This document shows positions 22,852 to 24,064 of a stretch of 24,064 bases of DNA, in pieces. Made by a program: the position numbers and the translations under genes. The stretch spans positions 1 through 24,064 of the forward strand of contig URPU01000030.1 of assembly GCA_900549865.1 (NCBI GenBank), given 5' to 3'. Origin of the DNA: an uncultured Eubacteriales bacterium. GTDB lineage: Bacteria; Bacillota; Clostridia; Oscillospirales; Oscillospiraceae. Position 1 is the stretch's first letter. Each line of letters starts with the position of its first letter. The notes below the pieces were generated by a model, which had not been told where the DNA came from, made no database searches, and worked only from the letters and a program-made list of their open reading frames with translations.

Positions 22852-22897
22852 TGTCAAAAAAGCCTCGCAGAGTTTCGCGTCCGCAGACGCGAAAGCA
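22852..22897 (-). repeat. Dispersed 46-47 nt repeat, copy B
   Basis: The minus strand matches 4-50 apart from one T in the T-run. The hairpin TTTCGCGTC-TGCG-GACGCGAAA is intact and followed by six T. Because it lies between the predicted folT promoter and start codon, it could also act as a partial terminator in the folT leader. Confidence 0.75.
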
Positions 22898-22899
22898 TT

Positions 22900-22939
22900 A
22901 TTATACGTTTTCTGCCGCGACATGTGCGTGGCAGAAAAC
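22900..22939 (-). promoter_or_regulatory. Possible folT promoter with adjacent inverted repeat
   Basis: The minus strand has TATAAT (22905-22900) but no recognisable -35 at 17 nt. Directly upstream is a perfect 10-bp inverted repeat GTTTTCTGCC ... GGCAGAAAAC (22907-22939, 13-nt gap), which would cover the -35 position. It could be an activator or repressor site, or a hairpin of unrelated origin. Confidence 0.35.
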
Positions 22940-22963
22940 ACTTTGCGCGGAGTGAGCGTCGAA

Positions 22964-23039
22964 TTGCCCGCTGCCGGCGGGCAACAGAGGCGCAGAGCGC
23001 AGCGAAGCTTTCTTGAAAAAGCGGCAAAGCCACTTTTTC
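22964..23039. other. Two strong hairpins in the folT-sigG gap
   Basis: TTGCCCGC-TGCCG-GCGGGCAA (22964-22984) is a perfect 8-bp hairpin. GAAAAAGCGGC-AAA-GCCACTTTTTC (23015-23039) pairs except for one C/A mismatch and has A- and T-runs on its two sides, like a bidirectional terminator. No gene ends here, so they are probably remnants of dispersed repeats. Confidence 0.5.
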
Positions 23040-23086
23040 GACAGCCTGATTATATACTATCGCGCGCCGCGGCGCAACAGTGCCCT

Positions 23087-23116
23087 GCATGAAATTTCAC
23101 GCGCCGGGAAATAATA
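23087..23116 (+). promoter_or_regulatory. Sporulation sigma-F/sigma-G-type promoter of sigG
   Basis: GCATG (23087-23091) is followed after 18 nt by AATAATA (23110-23116), close to the sigma-G consensus. The same stretch reads GCATG-15 nt-GGAAATAATA (23107-23116), which fits the sigma-F consensus. In Bacillus, sigG is started by sigma-F and then sustains itself, so an overlapping site makes sense. The consensus comparison is from memory. Confidence 0.6.
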
Positions 23117-23151
23117 GTAAGGCTCACATCGGAGCGGATAGGAGAGAGACG

Positions 23152-23928
23152 ATGCAGGGAAAAGTTGAGATTTGCGGCGTAAACACGGCGAGGCTTCCCG
23201 TGCTGCGCGGCGAGGAAACGCGCAGGCTCCTTGAAAAAGCGCAGGCCGGCGACAAGGCGGCGCGCGAGGAGCTGATATCGGGAAATCTCAGGCTGGTGCT
23301 GAGCGTGGTGCAGAAGTTCGCCAACCGCGGCGAGAGTATGGACGATCTTTTTCAGGTGGGCTGCATAGGGCTGATAAAGGCTATTGACTGCTTCGACCTG
23401 AAGCAGAATGTGCAGTTTTCGACCTACGGTGTGCCCATGATCGCCGGGGAGCTGCGCCGCTTTCTGCGCGACCACAGCGCCATACGCGTGTCGCGCTCCA
23501 TGCGTGACACGGCCTATAAGGTGCTTCAGGCGAAGGAGAGGCTCACGAACGACAACGGACGCGAGCCGGACGTGGAGACGATAGCAAAAAGCCTCGGCCT
23601 GCCGCGGCAGGACGTCGTGTTCGCCATGGAGGCCATATGCGACCCCGTTTCGCTGTATGAGCCGATATTTTCCGACGCGGGGGAGAACGCCACGGTCATG
23701 GATCAGATAGGCGACACGAAGAACACGGATGAGCAGTGGCTGGAGCAGATAGCGCTGGAGGAGGCCATGCGCCGCCTTTCAAAGCGCGAAAAGCGCATCC
23801 TTGCGCTGCGCTTTTACGACGGGCGCACGCAGATGGAGGTCGCAAAGGCCGTGGGTATATCGCAGGCGCAGGTCTCGCGCCTTGAGAAGAACGCCATAAG
23901 CCAGATAAAAAAGAATATCACGGCCTGA
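23152..23928 (+). CDS. sigG: RNA polymerase sporulation sigma factor sigma-G
   Basis: A 258-residue sigma-70-family factor that directs late forespore transcription. The N-terminus QGKVEICGVNTARLPVLRGEE is the sigma-G hallmark distinguishing it from sigma-F. Region 2 (about 35-105) includes NLRLVLSVVQKFANRGESMDDLFQVGCIGLIKAIDCFD and FSTYGVPMIAGELRRFLRD. Region 3 follows. Region 4 (about 205-255) ends with the helix-turn-helix TQMEVAKAVGISQAQVSRLEKNAI. The start is ATG 23152 after GGAGAGAG; the frame is open to 23080 but crosses the promoter. Its presence implies that the organism, or a recent ancestor, forms endospores. The neighbouring sigE/spoIIGA genes common in Clostridia are not in the window. 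Confidence 0.95.
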   Translation: MQGKVEICGVNTARLPVLRGEETRRLLEKAQAGDKAAREELISGNLRLVLSVVQKFANRGESMDDLFQVGCIGLIKAIDCFDLKQNVQFSTYGVPMIAGELRRFLRDHSAIRVSRSMRDTAYKVLQAKERLTNDNGREPDVETIAKSLGLPRQDVVFAMEAICDPVSLYEPIFSDAGENATVMDQIGDTKNTDEQWLEQIALEEAMRRLSKREKRILALRFYDGRTQMEVAKAVGISQAQVSRLEKNAISQIKKNITA

Positions 23929-23967
23929 GGCTTTATTGCGCCCCGGCGCGGGATGTGCTAGAAAAAG

Positions 23968-23991
23968 GGTATGCGCCCGCGGGCGCATACC
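23968..23991. terminator. Perfect 24-nt palindrome after sigG
   Basis: GGTATGCGCCCGCGGGCGCATACC is perfectly self-complementary. On the minus strand it is followed at once by CTTTTTC, so it is the best terminator for a convergent gene beyond the window. On the plus strand it may still end sigG transcripts. Confidence 0.65.
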
Positions 23992-23992
23992 A

Positions 23993-24025
23993 GCTTGTCA
24001 AAAAAGCCTGTGAGACTTTTTTGAC
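23993..24025. repeat. Third partial relative of the dispersed repeat, with inverted repeat
   Basis: AGCTTGTCAAAAAAGCCT shares about 18 nt with the minus strand of 36-54. It is part of a perfect 10-bp inverted repeat, GTCAAAAAAG (23997-24006) and CTTTTTTGAC (24016-24025), with a 9-nt loop. It has the form of a bidirectional terminator. Confidence 0.55.
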
Positions 24026-24042
24026 TGCGCTTATCCGCCGGG

Positions 24043-24064
24043 CATTTTGAAAGCGTTCAAAATG
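24043..24064. other. Hairpin at the window edge
   Basis: CATTTTGAA-AGCG-TTCAAAATG is a perfect 9-bp hairpin ending exactly at the last base of the window, so what follows and its role cannot be judged. Confidence 0.5.

Larger units (their letters stand above)
22778..23151. other. 374-bp intergenic gap rich in repeats and hairpins
   Basis: This gap between divergent folT and sigG has no convincing gene. It holds, in order, repeat copy B (22852-22897), a possible folT -10 (22900-22905), an inverted repeat (22907-22939), two further hairpins (22964-22984 and 23015-23039) and the sporulation-type promoter of sigG (23087-23116). The density of palindromes suggests accumulated intergenic repeat units. 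Confidence 0.6.

Noticed and set aside
22778..22893. Possible tetrahydrofolate riboswitch before folT
   Set aside because: The GGAGAG near folT is simply its ribosome-binding site; I could not find the rest of the riboswitch consensus in the leader.
1..24064. CRISPR array, prophage, insertion sequence or antiphage system
   Set aside because: No regularly spaced repeats, transposase, integrase, phage structural or defence genes were found; nearly all coding space is housekeeping or carbohydrate metabolism.

Overview
The window looks like chromosomal DNA of a spore-forming, GC-rich Firmicute of class Clostridia, probably an Oscillospirales/Oscillospiraceae-type gut bacterium. This rests on a forespore sigma-G gene, a two-subunit GlgC/GlgD ADP-glucose pyrophosphorylase, a Firmicute-style L10 leader, strong GGAGG ribosome-binding sites and a dispersed intergenic repeat type I associate with that group. 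No lineage marker such as rRNA is present, so this is inference.

Layout. (1) 1-6163, plus strand: a LacI-type regulator, then an ABC importer (lipoprotein binding protein and two permeases) and 4-alpha-glucanotransferase MalQ. This reads as a maltodextrin uptake and use operon without its own ATPase. (2) 6171-6447: a bidirectional terminator and a roughly 190-bp non-coding element with inverted, hairpin-bearing ends. (3) 15340-6448, minus strand: prs, pth, glgC, glgD, glgP, psuK and an NSS-family Na+ symporter, so PRPP synthesis and tRNA recycling lead into glycogen synthesis and breakdown. (4) 15340-15586: divergent promoters for prs and prfB (RF2). (5) 16698-17039: terminators, promoters and a candidate 20-residue peptide gene on the minus strand. 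(6) 17039-21066, plus strand: a membrane-anchored parvulin foldase, tcdA, rarA, a DUF951 protein and a GIY-YIG protein, the last three overlapping. (7) 22777-21140, minus strand: folT, then rplJ-rplL behind an L10-type leader. (8) 22778-23151: a repeat- and hairpin-rich gap, then sigG, then palindromes to the window end.

Metabolic theme: imported maltodextrins (ABC importer, MalQ) and stored glycogen (GlgC/GlgD synthesis, GlgP phosphorolysis) are encoded by convergent blocks meeting at the repeat element. No phage, transposase, CRISPR array, tRNA or rRNA was seen. The least explained items are the 20-residue peptide unit, the element at 6246-6436 whose two ends keep hairpins by compensating base changes, and a 46-47 nt repeat present at both ends of the window.
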